DNA of 64,000 nt from Siphonodentalium dalli (taxonomy: Eukaryota; Mollusca; Scaphopoda; Gadilida; Siphonodentaliidae). A program made the position numbers and the translations under genes. The DNA is taken from the NCBI GenBank assembly GCA_032622095.1, contig CP136062.1, positions 155,178,875 to 155,242,874 on the forward strand, read 5' to 3'. The first letter of the stretch is position 1, and each line of letters opens with the position of its first letter. The notes below the pieces were generated by a model, which saw only the letters and a list, made by a program, of their open reading frames with translations, did not search any database and was not told the DNA's origin. Shown piece by piece: positions 36,114-46,574 of this stretch.

Positions 36114-36941
36114 TTGTGTTTTTGAAATAAGTGCATTGTGCAGCCTGTTCTCGTGAAAACATGCACACTATGGGTTTATTTTAATGACAGAAATAAGTTC
36201 ATATTGTCATTATTTAACCCCAATACACACTCTTAATTGACATAAAACGCGATCTTGGCTTTAGTTACATCAAGACAAGTTTATATATTTCAGTTTTACA
36301 TTTTTCGAAACTTCTTTCCGAAGGGTGTCGGTAAGGAATGTTTTCACCCGACCGCCCCATATGCCACATGCCATATAGCTTAATGTCATCTCTCCTAAGG
36401 CCCATATGAGGTCCCAGTAACATAAATATGGTGTTTTTTGCAGTTATAAATTCTTATAATATGTTTTAAACTGTTACAAATACAAATACAAGGGCACAAA
36501 AGGTCTTTAGTAAAAAAATTGCATGAGGGTGTAAAAAACACGTTTTTTGCCCCGCAGGCTACCCACCACACCGGCATACCTTTTTCACTACCCCCCCCCC
36601 CCCCCTTGGATAACACCAAACAAAATCACTCAAAATTATATTAAAACAGAAAAATTGTGATAGGAAAAAAGGAAATGTCCGATAAAAATGACTGGACAAT
36701 TTCTTAAACTTTGATGAGACCATTAAATTATGTGAATAATAATTGAATTAACTTACTGGAAATTCCCAAGTCCGCGAAGTTAGATATATATTGTAGGCCC
36801 ATGCACCTATCATCATCAATTCAGTCCAAAAAGTTGACCGAAATTAGGAAATCATTTCTATTTTGTTACAAAAACAATTAATTTCCTGGAAAAAAAATCA
36901 AAGAAACAATTTCAACCCATTTTTTTGTCAGGAACCTGCAA

Positions 36942-37262
36942 CTAATTTACCAGGCATGTATACCATTTCCAACTGCTAAAAGTTTTACTAAAGTTGCAGC
37001 TGCGACACCACATACAAGTTTGTGGTGGGTGTTTTGTCGAAACCCGAGTTCCAACTTTAAAACAACCTGTTTGTTTTAAAATTGAGATCCAGTCTAAATT
37101 TAACGGCGAATGCTCAGCAATTGACATGGATTTGACAATTTCATCAGTTACCATAAGGATCTCAATAGTCTCAGGACAGGGGAGTGGCCACACGGGAGAC
37201 TCTATTCGGGACGTGACTAGAATGTTTTTGTTGTGGTCGGGGTTGTCATCTTCTAATTCCAA
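36942..37262 (-). CDS. Unidentified ORF in the palindrome centre
   Basis: 106 codons on the minus strand, unlike its AT-rich surroundings in composition. Directly upstream is an acceptor-like TTTAGTGCAG, and near its end is a donor-like CTG/GTAAAT, so it could be an internal exon. The C-terminal third has TCMWCRSCNFSKTF, a possible zinc-binding CxxC..C pattern. I do not recognise the family. It could equally be transposon-derived. It is present only once in the window. Confidence 0.25.
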   Translation of the reverse strand: MELEDDNPDHNKNILVTSRIESPVWPLPCPETIEILMVTDEIVKSMSIAEHSPLNLDWISILKQTGCFKVGTRVSTKHPPQTCMWCRSCNFSKTFSSWKWYTCLVN

Positions 37263-37521
37263 TCTGCACTAAACCAAATTCCCAACTGAAGAGAAAATTG
37301 AATTGCCACCTTTACGTTCGAAATATTCTAATCGATACCTCGTTATTTCTCATATGATCAAAATCAGTAAGAAATCACAAACATAACGCAACACCCACGA
37401 GTGGGGTGGAAAATTTCGCACCAATGTAATTTCAGTCTTACATTTAATATATTGACTGAAAGTAGAATAATAATATGTTCTTGTCTGAAAACAAAATATT
37501 ATACACTAACATTGACTAGAA

Positions 37522-37866
37522 GGGGCTCCCGGTGGTTCAGTCGGTAGGATGCTCAGTGGATTGAGCCGCCATATGCCGTACGGCGCTGACAAAGCTGGTA
37601 TGAATCTCCGCAAGCGTGGATTCGTGATAGATGCAAAGGGATGGTAACACAATTCGTGTATCTGGACACGTTTGTCAGTTGTTTTCCGGTGGTCGGTAGT
37701 CGATTCCCGGTGAATTTAACCATCTGTGTGGTCTTTCCTCCACCCGTAAAACTAACAACGTCGTGATATGGCATAGCGGCTACAACGACGATAAGCCCAA
37801 ACTGAACCAACCATCCAATCAAAACAACCAACCATCCAACCATCCAACCAAAACAACCAACCATCC
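37522..37866 (+). mobile_element. tRNA-derived SINE, unit A copy
   Basis: The head has a box A match, TGGTTCAGTCGGTAGGATG (37,533-37,551), and a box B match, GGTATGAATCTCC (37,597-37,609), at tRNA-like spacing, so RNA polymerase III transcription is expected. A central domain with GTCTTTCCTCCACCCGTAAA is followed by a tail (CGGCTACAACGACGATAAG) and AACC/CATCCAACC repeats. The tail matches the LINE 3' end at 30,397-30,443. Further copies: 39,737-40,065 and 32,834-33,146. Confidence 0.8.
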
Positions 37867-37893
37867 AACCAAAACCATTTATTGGAAACTTAA

Positions 37894-38387
37894 CGCTTTC
37901 ATGACGGGAGCTGCGCTGGCGCTACATTAAATACCCTGTGCAATGCATTCTCTTATATAGGTCGCCTTGCATATATAATAGAATGCATGGGCCTAACGTT
38001 TTTTTCCTTTTTTTTATTCATCAATTTTTCTTACATTCTTTAACTAACAATTTTTATTATTTGTTCTTACATTCTCTACCAATTTTGTGTCATTTCTTCC
38101 TACATTCTTTATAATTTTTATCATGTTTTTCTTACATACTTCTTAAATACAATTTGTATCATTTTTATCATTATTTCTTACATTCTTTAACAATTTTTGA
38201 TAATTTTTTTCAATTTGTTCTTACATTATTTGACAATTATAAAAAAAATAATAAAAAAGTTGTTAGGCCAATGCATTCTATTACATATGTGAGGTGACCT
38301 AATGACGACTCGCATTTATAAGAGAATGCACTGGACCATTGGCACAGGGTTTTCGCAAACAATCATGACGCTCCCGTCATGAAAGGG
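37894..38387. mobile_element. piggyBac-type MITE A with TTAA target sites
   Basis: 494 bases flanked by TTAA (37,890-37,893 and 38,388-38,391). Terminal inverted repeats are CGCTTTCATGACGGGAGC and, inverted, CCCTTTCATGACGGGAGC (17 of 18). The subterminal repeat TGCATTCTCTTATA..GG is also inverted. The core is T-rich. TTAA duplication is diagnostic of the piggyBac superfamily. No transposase lies inside. Confidence 0.8.
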
Positions 38388-38389
38388 TT

Positions 38390-38700
38390 AAACTATCGGG
38401 ACAATCCCAACATATGATCACGGTCGGTCTGAACTGTCCAACTCCAATTTATTCAGACATGAACGTTTCGAGCTGTTGAAAATTGTGACCATTTCAGGGG
38501 CTGAAAAATCGGCATACACACTCCCCCGTGATCCATGTATAACGGAGACGACATACAGGTGCCGTTATGCAATATGGAGATAAGCCGCTTCCACGTGCTC
38601 AGGTTTGGCGATACCATCACAACAATCTCGAAGCAGAGCGCAACACGCCTTTGTCCATGCAGAGACTGCTGTTGATTGAACAATAATCACCGATGGCAGC
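38390..38700 (-). other. Unidentified minus-strand coding-like block, copy A
   Basis: Counterpart of 41,028-41,330. The frame here is broken by a small insertion, leaving a 76-codon remnant (38,453-38,683). No family is recognised. Confidence 0.3.
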
Positions 38701-38960
38701 TCGCGACCAGGTGGTTTCTCGAAAATAGAGTCCCGACTTCAGTCAAGACCAGAGAATACAATTCGGCCGAAAGTGTCTTCGTGCAAATGTATGCTGATGA
38801 TACTCTTATTCTAAATCTGTAATGGAACAGTCCATCAATTTTGTAAAATTGTGGATATTGGCCAATAAACTAGAAACAAAACTGAACTAATGTGGGTATC
38901 TAAGCCGGCATACGTAGAGAAAGTTAGTATATATGTTATGTATGACCATTGATGACAACC
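38700..38960 (+). mobile_element. LINE reverse transcriptase fragment, unit A
   Basis: Same RT fragment as 32,270-32,550, opposite strand: IQFGRK, a degraded YADD region, then FVKLWILANKLETKLN. It contains stops. Confidence 0.65.
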
Positions 38961-39120
38961 AAGTTCACTTTTCAGAATGATCTGTTAGGGTTTTTGAATG
39001 ACCCGGTGACCTCGTACCAACAGAATGAACTGCATTGATATTCGTGCGAGTTATTGCTATACATTCATGGTTATCGTTAGTCTGATAATATTGGATTATG
39101 TTACGTGGCGATGAATAAAC

Positions 39121-39453
39121 TTAGTTGGCGAAATCCGTTGTAATAGAGATGTATATCTGTACTTCTCTGAAACGTTTTTCATTGGTTTCAAATATTAATT
39201 TATTGTTCTTTATCACCATTGTTGTTGCTACAGAAAGCCCATTTTCGGACAATAATATATCAAGATAATATCTAGTATCCCTGCTTCGTCTTTCTTTTAA
39301 GTTGAGAACTTGAGAGGTGTATGCACAACATTTCCGAACACAATATGTGCCTTTAACTCTTTTATAATTACGTGTCACAAATGAGAAAGTAGGCCAGGGC
39401 ATGGACGAGTTACTCTCTCCCATGTCCTGGATCGAGAGAATGATTGCGTGCAT
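39121..39453 (-). pseudogene. ORF joining unknown Cys-rich piece to LINE end
   Basis: 110 codons on the minus strand. The last about 25 (TNEKRFREVQIYISITTDF) are the LINE ORF2 C-terminus also seen at 31,930-32,002. The first about 80 occur only here and include TYCVRKCC and RRSRDTRYYLDIL. TRYY after a basic, Cys-containing stretch is reminiscent of the C-terminal Cys-rich domain of piggyBac transposases, but the expected cysteines are replaced. This is weak inference. A piggyBac-type MITE lies 730 bases away. Confidence 0.35.
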
Positions 39454-39736
39454 GCATTTTGTCTCTTCTTCCTTTGTTATTCTCTATTCTCAATAAACAA
39501 ATTACAAAACAAAACTGTAGAGAAAATGAATTGCCCCTTTACGTTTGCAATATTCTAATCGATACCTCATAATTTCTCATGTGATCAGAATCTGTTAGAA
39601 ATCACGAACATAACGCAACACCCACGAACAATCTCGAATCGATGTAATTTCAGTCTAACATTTAATATATTGACTGAAAGTAGAATAATATGTTCTTGTC
39701 TGAAAAAAAAATATTATACACTAACATTGACTAGAA

Positions 39737-40065
39737 GGGGCTCCCGGTGGTTCAGTCGGTAGGATGCTCAGTGGATTGAGCAGTCATATGCCGTACGGCG
39801 CTGACAAAGCTGGTATGAATCTCCGCAAGCGCGGATTCGTGATCGATGCAAAGGGATGGTAACACGATTCGTGTATCTGGACACGTTTGTCAGTTGTTTT
39901 CCGGTGGTCGATAGTCGGTTGTATGATTTCCCGGTGAAATTAACCATCTGCGTGGTCTTTCCTCATCCCGTAAAACTGACAACATCGTGATATAACATAG
40001 CGGCTGCAACGACGATAAGCCCAAACTCAACCAACCAACCAACCATCCAACCAAAACCATTGATT
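39737..40065 (+). mobile_element. tRNA-derived SINE, unit B copy
   Basis: Same element as 37,522-37,866, with box A (TGGTTCAGTCGGTAGGATG) and box B preserved. Its tail is followed at 40,072 by TTAA and a fragmentary MITE end (CCCTTTCATGACGGGAGC). Confidence 0.8.
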
Positions 40066-40150
40066 GGAAACTTAACCCTTTCATGACGGGAGCTGCGCTG
40101 GCGCAGCATTAAGTACCATGTGTCAATGCAGTCTCTTATATAGGGAGCCT

Positions 40151-40566
40151 TGCAACCAGCCAATCAACCAACCAACCATCCAACCAACCAACCAAACATC
40201 CAACCAACCATCCAACCAACCAATCATCCAACCAACCAACCAACCATCCAACCAACCAACCACCCAACAAACCGACCATCCAGCCATCCAACCAACAATC
40301 CAACCATCCATCCATCCAACCAACCATCCAACCATCCAACCAACTAACCAACCATCCGACCAACCAACCAATCATCAACCATCCATCCAACCATCCAACC
40401 ATCCATCCAACCAACCATCCAACCAACCAACATCCAACCAACCAACCATCCAACCATCCAACCAACCAACCATCCAACCAACCATCCAACCAACCATCCA
40501 ACCAACCACCCAACCAACCAACCATCCAACCAACCAACCAACCATCCAACCATCCAACCATCCAAC
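40151..40566 (+). repeat. (CCAAC/CATCCAACC)n array, ~415 bp
   Basis: A mix of AACC tetramers and CATCCAACC nonamers, derived from the SINE tail. Long ORFs cross it on both strands (Asn/Gln/Pro/Thr-rich forward, Trp/Gly/Leu/Val-rich reverse), as expected from its composition. Confidence 0.95.
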
Positions 40567-40590
40567 CAAACCCAATGATTGGAAACTTAA

Positions 40591-41038
40591 CGCTTTCATG
40601 ACGGGAGCTGCGCTGGCGCTACATTAAATACCGTGTGCAATGCATTCTCTTATATAGGTCGCCTTGCATATATAAGAGAATGCATGGGCCTAACGTTTTT
40701 TTCATTTTTTTTATTTATAAATTTTTCTTACATTCTCTACCAATTTTGTATCAATTCTTCCTCATTCTTTATAAAGTTTTATCATGTTTTTCTGACATAC
40801 TCGTTAAATACAATTTTTATCATTTTTATCATTTTTTCTTACATTCTTTAAAAAAATTATCAATTTTTTCAATTTGTTCTTACATTCTTTGACAATTATT
40901 AAAAAATTAATATAAAAGTTGTTAGGCCAATGCATTCTATTACACATGTGAGGTGACCTAAGGTCGACTCGCATTTATTAGAGAATGCATTGGCACAGGG
41001 TTTTCGCAAACAATCACGAAGCTCCCGTCATAAAAGTG
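40591..41038. mobile_element. piggyBac-type MITE B with TTAA target sites
   Basis: 448 bases between TTAA at 40,587-40,590 and 41,039-41,042. TIRs are CGCTTTCATGACGGGAGC and, inverted, CACTTTTATGACGGGAGC. Same family as copy A, with a shorter T-rich core. Confidence 0.8.
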
Positions 41039-41330
41039 TTAAACTATCGGGACAATCCCCCATATGATCACGTCGGTCTGAACTGTCCAACTCCAATTTA
41101 TTCAGGCATGAACGTTTCGAGCTGTTGAAAATTGTGACCATTTCAGGGGCTGAAAAATCGGCATACCCACTGCCCCGTGATCCATGTCTAACGGAGACGA
41201 CATATAGGTGCCGTATATGGAGATAAGACGCTTCCACGTACTCAGGTTTGGCGATACCATCACAACAATCTCGAAGCAGAGCGCAACACGCTTTTGTCCA
41301 TGCATCCAGAGACTGCTGTTGATTGAACAA
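41028..41330 (-). CDS. Unidentified 100-codon ORF beside MITE B
   Basis: It starts MFNQQQSLDAWTKACCALLR and contains PEYVEASYLHIRHLYVV and DFSAPEMVTIFNSSKR. The sequence is not low-complexity and looks codon-like. Its end overlaps the MITE terminal repeat. The related block at 38,390-38,700 is frameshifted and the left arm has lost it. The family is not recognised; it may be a host exon captured in the repeat block, or part of a transposon. Confidence 0.25.
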   Translation of the reverse strand: MFNQQQSLDAWTKACCALLRDCCDGIAKPEYVEASYLHIRHLYVVSVRHGSRGSGYADFSAPEMVTIFNSSKRSCLNKLELDSSDRRDHMGDCPDSLTLL

Positions 41331-41600
41331 TAATCACCGATGCCAGCTCGCGACCAGGTGTTTTCTCGAAACTAGAGTCCCGACTTCAGTCAAGACCAGA
41401 GAATACAATTCGGCCGAAAGTGTCTTCGTGCGCATGAATGCTGGTGATACTCAACTTTACATAGCTGGTGACCACCACTATTTTCTTAAAACTGTAATTG
41501 AACAGTGAAATTGTGGATATTGGCCTATAAACTAGAAACAAAACTGAACTAATGTGGGTATCTAAGCCGGCATACGTAGAGAAAGTTAATATATATGTTA
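41330..41600 (+). mobile_element. LINE reverse transcriptase fragment, unit B
   Basis: EYNSAESVFVRMNAGDTQLY keeps the RT active-site context, but YADD reads NAGD. KTVIEQ and the ANKLETKLN-type block follow, with a stop. Confidence 0.7.
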
Positions 41601-42809
41601 CTAGCAGGGTTACCCGGCGTTGCCCAGGTTAATGTATGCTGTGGATATTTGTTGGGAATAGAGAATGCTCTTGCTTAAAGTGTTATACGTTTTCTCATAA
41701 ATTGTATATTCAAATAGCAGCACAAAACATGATTATTACAGTCATGGAATATAAGTAGTGGCTCACCTTGTCAATTGTCATTCTGTTTATCGCGATTAAT
41801 CCGTTCCACCAATAATGAAGTATTTATTTATTTACAACTGCGTATACATTAGACGTTATGATATGACACATGAACATCATAAACACATTAGTTCGATAAA
41901 AGATGATAATTGGGTTTTACATATTGAGATGTATCAATCAATCTAGTGGGTTGGACTAAGACTCGATGACACCTGGCTATCATATCTCCATGAAGATACA
42001 GATGTTTCAAAGAAATTTCCAGGTGCTCCTCTGTTCATGGTGCTATATATTGGCTAAATATTCTTAGTTTAAACGAAATGTTGCTGCGCATATATATCAG
42101 CTACATGTGCCAGGCACAGAGCGACTTTTTGAGTTGTTTATGTCAGTCGATGAGTCTGTTCTAAAACCCTTGTCAGATGTCAGTATTGGTAGGATCCTGA
42201 AAAGTCTTGTGCTACTAACTGCATTTTCTTGTATATCAGAAGAAACTATATTTGACTGCACACTGTGGCCACTATTCTTGAACAGGCCTTCCATATCTCT
42301 TGACAAATTGTAACTTTTTGTGGAAACTGTATTGAATGGAACAGACTAAATTTTGTTATTATATATATGCAATCCTCTGACGGTTCGAGGTCTCTCAGTT
42401 TGCACGAATATATGTATCTCTTCAATAGAATGATAAATATACGTTTAATGCTACTTCTCGTTATCTCTTTTTGCTAGCTCATTGTGTGAATGCCTTGATT
42501 GTCATTCCCATATAAATATGACTGTTAAGAAGATATAATTGTTCAAGTGACTTATGTGGGTCACCATATGTCGGGATTGTGAAATGTGAACGCCCAACTA
42601 CTTAAAATGATATGGAGATGGCCTGGTGACTGTATATAAATTATATGTGGCTATCGTCGAATAGCAATCTTATCAATGATAGTGCATATCTGCTCGCCAT
42701 CCGTGACGCAAACGACACCAAATGTGATTTAATTCATGGTATATCATTAGAGAAAAACGTGTATGAATTTGGTGGAATTTGGTTTATTAAATCAATTGTT
42801 GATGTTGGT

Positions 42810-43120
42810 GCCCCTCTCCCCTTCCGTTCACCCCTGACTCAAACGACGCCACTTTTGACATATTTAAACCACACCGTTGGATTCTTCATATCATGGGGAT
42901 GATTATATGTAAGTTTCGTGGCAATCAGCGACATAACAAAAATCTGCCCCCCCCCCCCTTCCGGGCACCCCTGACGCGAACGGCGCGACTTTTGCCATAT
43001 TTAAACCACGCCATTAGATTCCTCATATTATGGGGATGATTACATATAAGTTTGGTGGCAATCGGCGACAATTTTTGTTCTGCCCCTCCCCCCTTTCTGC
43101 CCCTGACAACAAAGGCGTCA
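42810..43120 (+). repeat. ~135-bp tandem repeat with C-runs
   Basis: About two and a half units sharing ATATTTAAACCAC.CC.TT, CATATTATGGGGATGATTA and GGTGGCAATC, separated by poly-C stretches of up to about 12. Confidence 0.75.
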
Positions 43121-43222
43121 CTTTAGAAAATTCTAACCCCGACCATTATCTTTCTCGTAAAAAGCTACTCCTAGTAGACCCATTTGGTATCATCTAGATG
43201 GTCCCCTGTGAATTTCTATAGA

Positions 43223-43224
43223 AC

Positions 43225-43258
<34 letters not shown>
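43223..43258 (+). repeat. (CAGA)n microsatellite
   Basis: About nine CAGA units at the 3' end of the inserted element. Confidence 0.95.
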
Positions 43259-43259
<1 letters not shown>

Positions 43260-43474
43260 TTCGCAAATATAGATATAGATGACCATTGATGACAACCAAG
43301 TTCACTTTTCAGATAGCGCAAAGAATCTCGGCATATATCGCTTTATATAACAACATGTACTTGTATTAGCCGCACATTCAAGGCAACTTTTTATTCTATT
43401 TTGTTATGGAAATAATAACGTATCACGTTCGAGGCTTAGTCATATGGGTTATAACAGGCCGGGTTTAGGGTTAT

Positions 43475-44760
43475 GTTTAGAATGATCTGTTAGGGTTTTT
43501 GAATGACCCGGTGACCTCGTACCAACAGAATGAACTGCATTGATATTCGTGCGAGTTATTGCTATACATTCATGGTTATCGTTAGTCTGATAATATTGGA
43601 TTATGTTACGTGGCGATGAATAAACTTAGTTGGCGAAATCCGTTGTAATAGAGATGTATATCTGTACTTCTTTGAAACGTTTTTCATTGGTTTCGAATGT
43701 TAGATCAGGGGATCCATAAAGAAACTTATGTGTTGTCAAGTTGCAGATATATCATTTAATGACTGGTGAAGTGAACTCCTTTCGGATGTATATCTATTGC
43801 ATATCATGAGATAATGGTTGATGTTCTATATGAGCACACATGAACAGTATGGCTGGCCGGCGATGAAATGTGTGTATTTATGATCATTTAAATCACTGCA
43901 GTTGAGTCTGAGGCGGGTTTGATGAATCTGTGTTTATCTGGTATTCGCTTCTTAATAGTATCGGGGAACCCCCTCTCTAGTTCCATTTAGGGACTTTCTA
44001 AATGATGCCAGGGATGCAAACTTGTTTCATTCCGGTCGAGTTTATTCCAGAGGTATATTGTATAGGGAATGCAGGATTTCATGAAGGCAGATTGAAGGGA
44101 TTGGCCTGCCGGGGGTTAACATTTGTTGTTTTCACGTTTGTTGGGGTACCAGATTTTTCAAATAAAGAGGGGCTATGCCGGAGTTATTGTGTAAATGAGA
44201 TGAACCTTGAAACGTTTGCGACATGGGGAGAAGGAGAAGATAACTCGATCTTTTCGACCATCCCAACTACATTAACTCTCCTCACGTTTGCGCCGTACGG
44301 TGATGGGTTCCATCCGGTTTCGTTATCCGGATGTCTAGATTGCTATAGGGTGTATTTGCGTTTGGCTACCATTTTCTTTGCATCGACGGCACCATTCCTA
44401 TGAGTAGGAATAGTAAAAATCTGACCACAGTCATAGACACCGAACGTACATGCGTTGAGGTCCTTGGACGATTGAGATGTGGAAGATCGTCTTCGTTTCC
44501 ACCCGGACCAAAGTAAAGTGGCGAAATGTACTTACTGTTTTTTGTCATTGAACTGTATATCATATTAGTACTCATTTTACCCTGTGGGTCTGCAGTTGTA
44601 TTTCCGTTTTTCCGGATATTGAGTTTATATACTTGAGGAATATCGTTCTAAAATGTCCAGAGCATTACGCTGTTAGATAACGGGGTTTATCTAACAGAAC
44701 AGGTTGATTGTGATGAGTCAATTGGTTAAATGATTAACGAGTTGATAGGACATCAGTCGA
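43475..44760 (-). mobile_element. LINE ORF2 end and linked repeat, right arm
   Basis: Mirror of 30,490-32,160. The LINE C-terminal block lies at about 43,620-44,050 on the minus strand. The plus-strand ORF 44,002-44,403 (133 codons) is open here but broken in the left arm (31,297-31,548); it overlaps the LINE on the opposite strand and has no family signature. Confidence 0.5.
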
Positions 44761-45136
44761 TGATTTAATTATTTGTTTGTTTGTTTAGTTAGGGCTTTAC
44801 GTCGTTTTAACTGGTATGCCACGTCATTAGGGTGAGAAACTGAATCAGAATTAAGCTAAGCAACTGTGTTTAGACGAAACCGTGAATTATACCAAAATCA
44901 AACAAAATATATACAAATAAAAACACAGAAATCAGAGTGAGAGTGCTCGATTGCGATCGGAACCATTAAGAAACTGACCATTGTGCAAACACACATAACA
45001 GAATATATCAAGACAGACAGCAATACTGCTTTGAGAACAGCCAAGATATAAAACCTGTATAAAATTAGACAGCAAAATTTAATTTAATTTAACAAGGGTC
45101 AGGCATATAATATTTGAAGCTGCTGGCAAATTAGCC

Positions 45137-45754
45137 TCATGAATGATTGATAATATATTTATAATCTGTTGAACATGGCGTCAATTCATCAAGTTGATAA
45201 TTGGGTAGTTGACTCAGTAGTTGATCCCTCGCCCAACAGCCAGCCTCCCTCCACATAGCATACATGGTGCCTACTTCCCTCCATGTTAACATGTTCTCTC
45301 GAAGCATAGCATGCATGGTGTCTACTTCCCTCCATGTTAACATGTTCTCTCGAAGCATAGCATACATGGTGTCCACTTCCCTCCATGTTAACATGTTCTC
45401 TCGAAGCATAGCATGCATGGTGTCTACTTCCCTCCATGTTAACATCTTCTCTCGAAGCATAGCATACATGGTGTCTACTTCCCTCCATGTAAACATGTTA
45501 TCTCGAAGCATAGCATCGGACATTACAAACTCAAAGATCAAACGCTGTTTCCGAGAGTGCTCGATTGCGGTCGGAACCATTAAGAAACTGACCATTGTGC
45601 AAACACACATAACACATAATATCAAAACAGACAGCAATACTGCTTTGAGAACAGCCAAGATATAAAACCTGTATAAAATTAGACAGCAAAATTTAATTGA
45701 ATTTAACAAGGCTCCGGCATATAACATGTGAAGTAGCTGGCAAATAAACCTCAT
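45137..45754 (-). pseudogene. ORF with five 17-residue repeats
   Basis: 205 open codons on the minus strand. The upstream part derives from the LINE 3' region of the neighbouring duplicate (hydrophobic LKAVLLSVLILCV), then come five MLREN.LTWREVDTM.A units and the same MWREAGCWARDQLL end as the left copy. It reads through the duplication joint, so the fusion is probably fortuitous. Confidence 0.4.
45260..45514 (-). repeat. 51-bp minisatellite, 5 units
   Basis: Five units, in frame on the minus strand and also open on the plus strand. Units differ by single bases, and two alternating subtypes are seen (GCATGCATGG and GCATACATGG). Confidence 0.9.
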
Positions 45755-45875
45755 GAATGATTGATAATATATTTATAATCTGTTGAACATGGCGTCAATT
45801 CATCAAGTTGATAATTGGGTAGTTGACTCAGTAGTTGATCCCTCGCCCAACAGCCAGCCTCCCTCCACATAGCAT

Positions 45876-46232
45876 GCATGGTGTCTACTTCCCTCCATGT
45901 TAACATGTTCTCTCGAAGCATAGCATACATGGTGTCTACTTCCCTCAATGTAACCGTGTTCTCTCGAAGCATAGCATACATGGTGTCTACTTGCCTCCAT
46001 GTAAACTTGTTCTCTCGAAGCATAGCATACATGGTGTCTACTTCCCTCCATGTAAACATGTTATCTCGAAGCATAGCATACATGGTGTCTACTTCCCTCC
46101 ATGTAAACATGTTCTCTCGAAGCATAGCATACATGGTCTCTACTTCCCTCCATGTAAACATGTTCTCTCGAAGCATAGCATACATGGTGCCTACTTATCT
46201 CCATGTTAACATGTTCTCTCGAAGCACAGCAT
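45876..46232 (-). repeat. 51-bp minisatellite, 7 units
   Basis: Seven units. The most upstream one (minus strand) has a TAA in WR-stop-VGT, leaving a 144-codon ORF (46,185-45,751) over the remaining six. Confidence 0.88.
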
Positions 46233-46574
46233 CGAGCATTGAGAACTCAATAATCAAACGCTGTTTCCGAGAGTCAAAGATTTGACAGATTTTTGTTTCC
46301 ATTACTTGCGCTACTGGTTCGGGAACAGGAATATTATCATTCTCCTCCATGTGGGTTGCTAGTGATACACTAACGAGTTTAGTTTGACCCAGTGTTTGAG
46401 TGCTGTCTTCATCACACATCTTGTAGACCATATTGTTGAGTACGTAACCTGTGGCCGAGGACCAACTATTTTCTTAGCATCTATATATGACAGATTCGTC
46501 TCAGCATTGTATCATTGAATCTTGAATTCATACTCCAAATTGGGACATGGACGATCCATTGCAGCATGTGAACC

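Larger units (their letters stand above)
37290..39510 (+). repeat. Tandem duplication unit A (~2.2 kb)
   Basis: The series SINE, TTAA-flanked MITE, then LINE RT fragment occurs at 37,290-39,000 and again at 39,511-41,600 in the same orientation. Unit A also contains a join (about 38,955-39,200) to LINE 3' sequence that recurs at 43,475-43,695. The left arm has a single, truncated version (32,270-33,340). Confidence 0.75.
39511..41600 (+). repeat. Tandem duplication unit B (~2.1 kb)
   Basis: Second copy of unit A in the same orientation. It has an expanded AACC/CATCCAACC array between a SINE with a partial MITE start (40,076-40,150) and a complete MITE (40,591-41,038). Confidence 0.75.
41603..43285 (+). 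mobile_element. 1.7-kb insertion present only in the right arm
   Basis: It interrupts the LINE fragment: the left arm reads straight through TATATGTTATGACCATTG, while here CTAGCAGGGTTACCCGGCGT begins after TATATATGTTA and the sequence resumes at TGACCATTG after (CAGA)n and an ATATAGATATAGA end. Near the 3' end there is a tandem repeat of about 135 bp (42,810-43,120) with C-runs. The overall plan (ACCCGGCGTTGCCC start, GGTGGCAATCGGCGAC motifs, CAGA tail) resembles a common invertebrate retroelement, but I cannot name the family. ORFs at 42,107-42,313 and 42,645-42,902 are unrecognised. Confidence 0.75.

Noticed and set aside
37522-37620. Functional tRNA gene
   Set aside because: Only box A and box B resemblance; no cloverleaf with acceptor stem, and the sequence continues into a SINE body and tail.
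40118-40627. Long low-complexity ORFs on both strands (169 and 141 codons)
   Set aside because: Produced by the CCAACC-type array derived from a SINE tail.
44002-44403. 133-codon plus-strand ORF as a host gene
   Set aside because: Broken in the left arm, opposite a LINE C-terminus, and without recognisable domains.
45260-46232. CRISPR-like array
   Set aside because: Units are contiguous 51-bp tandem repeats with no unique spacers, in a eukaryotic LINE context.
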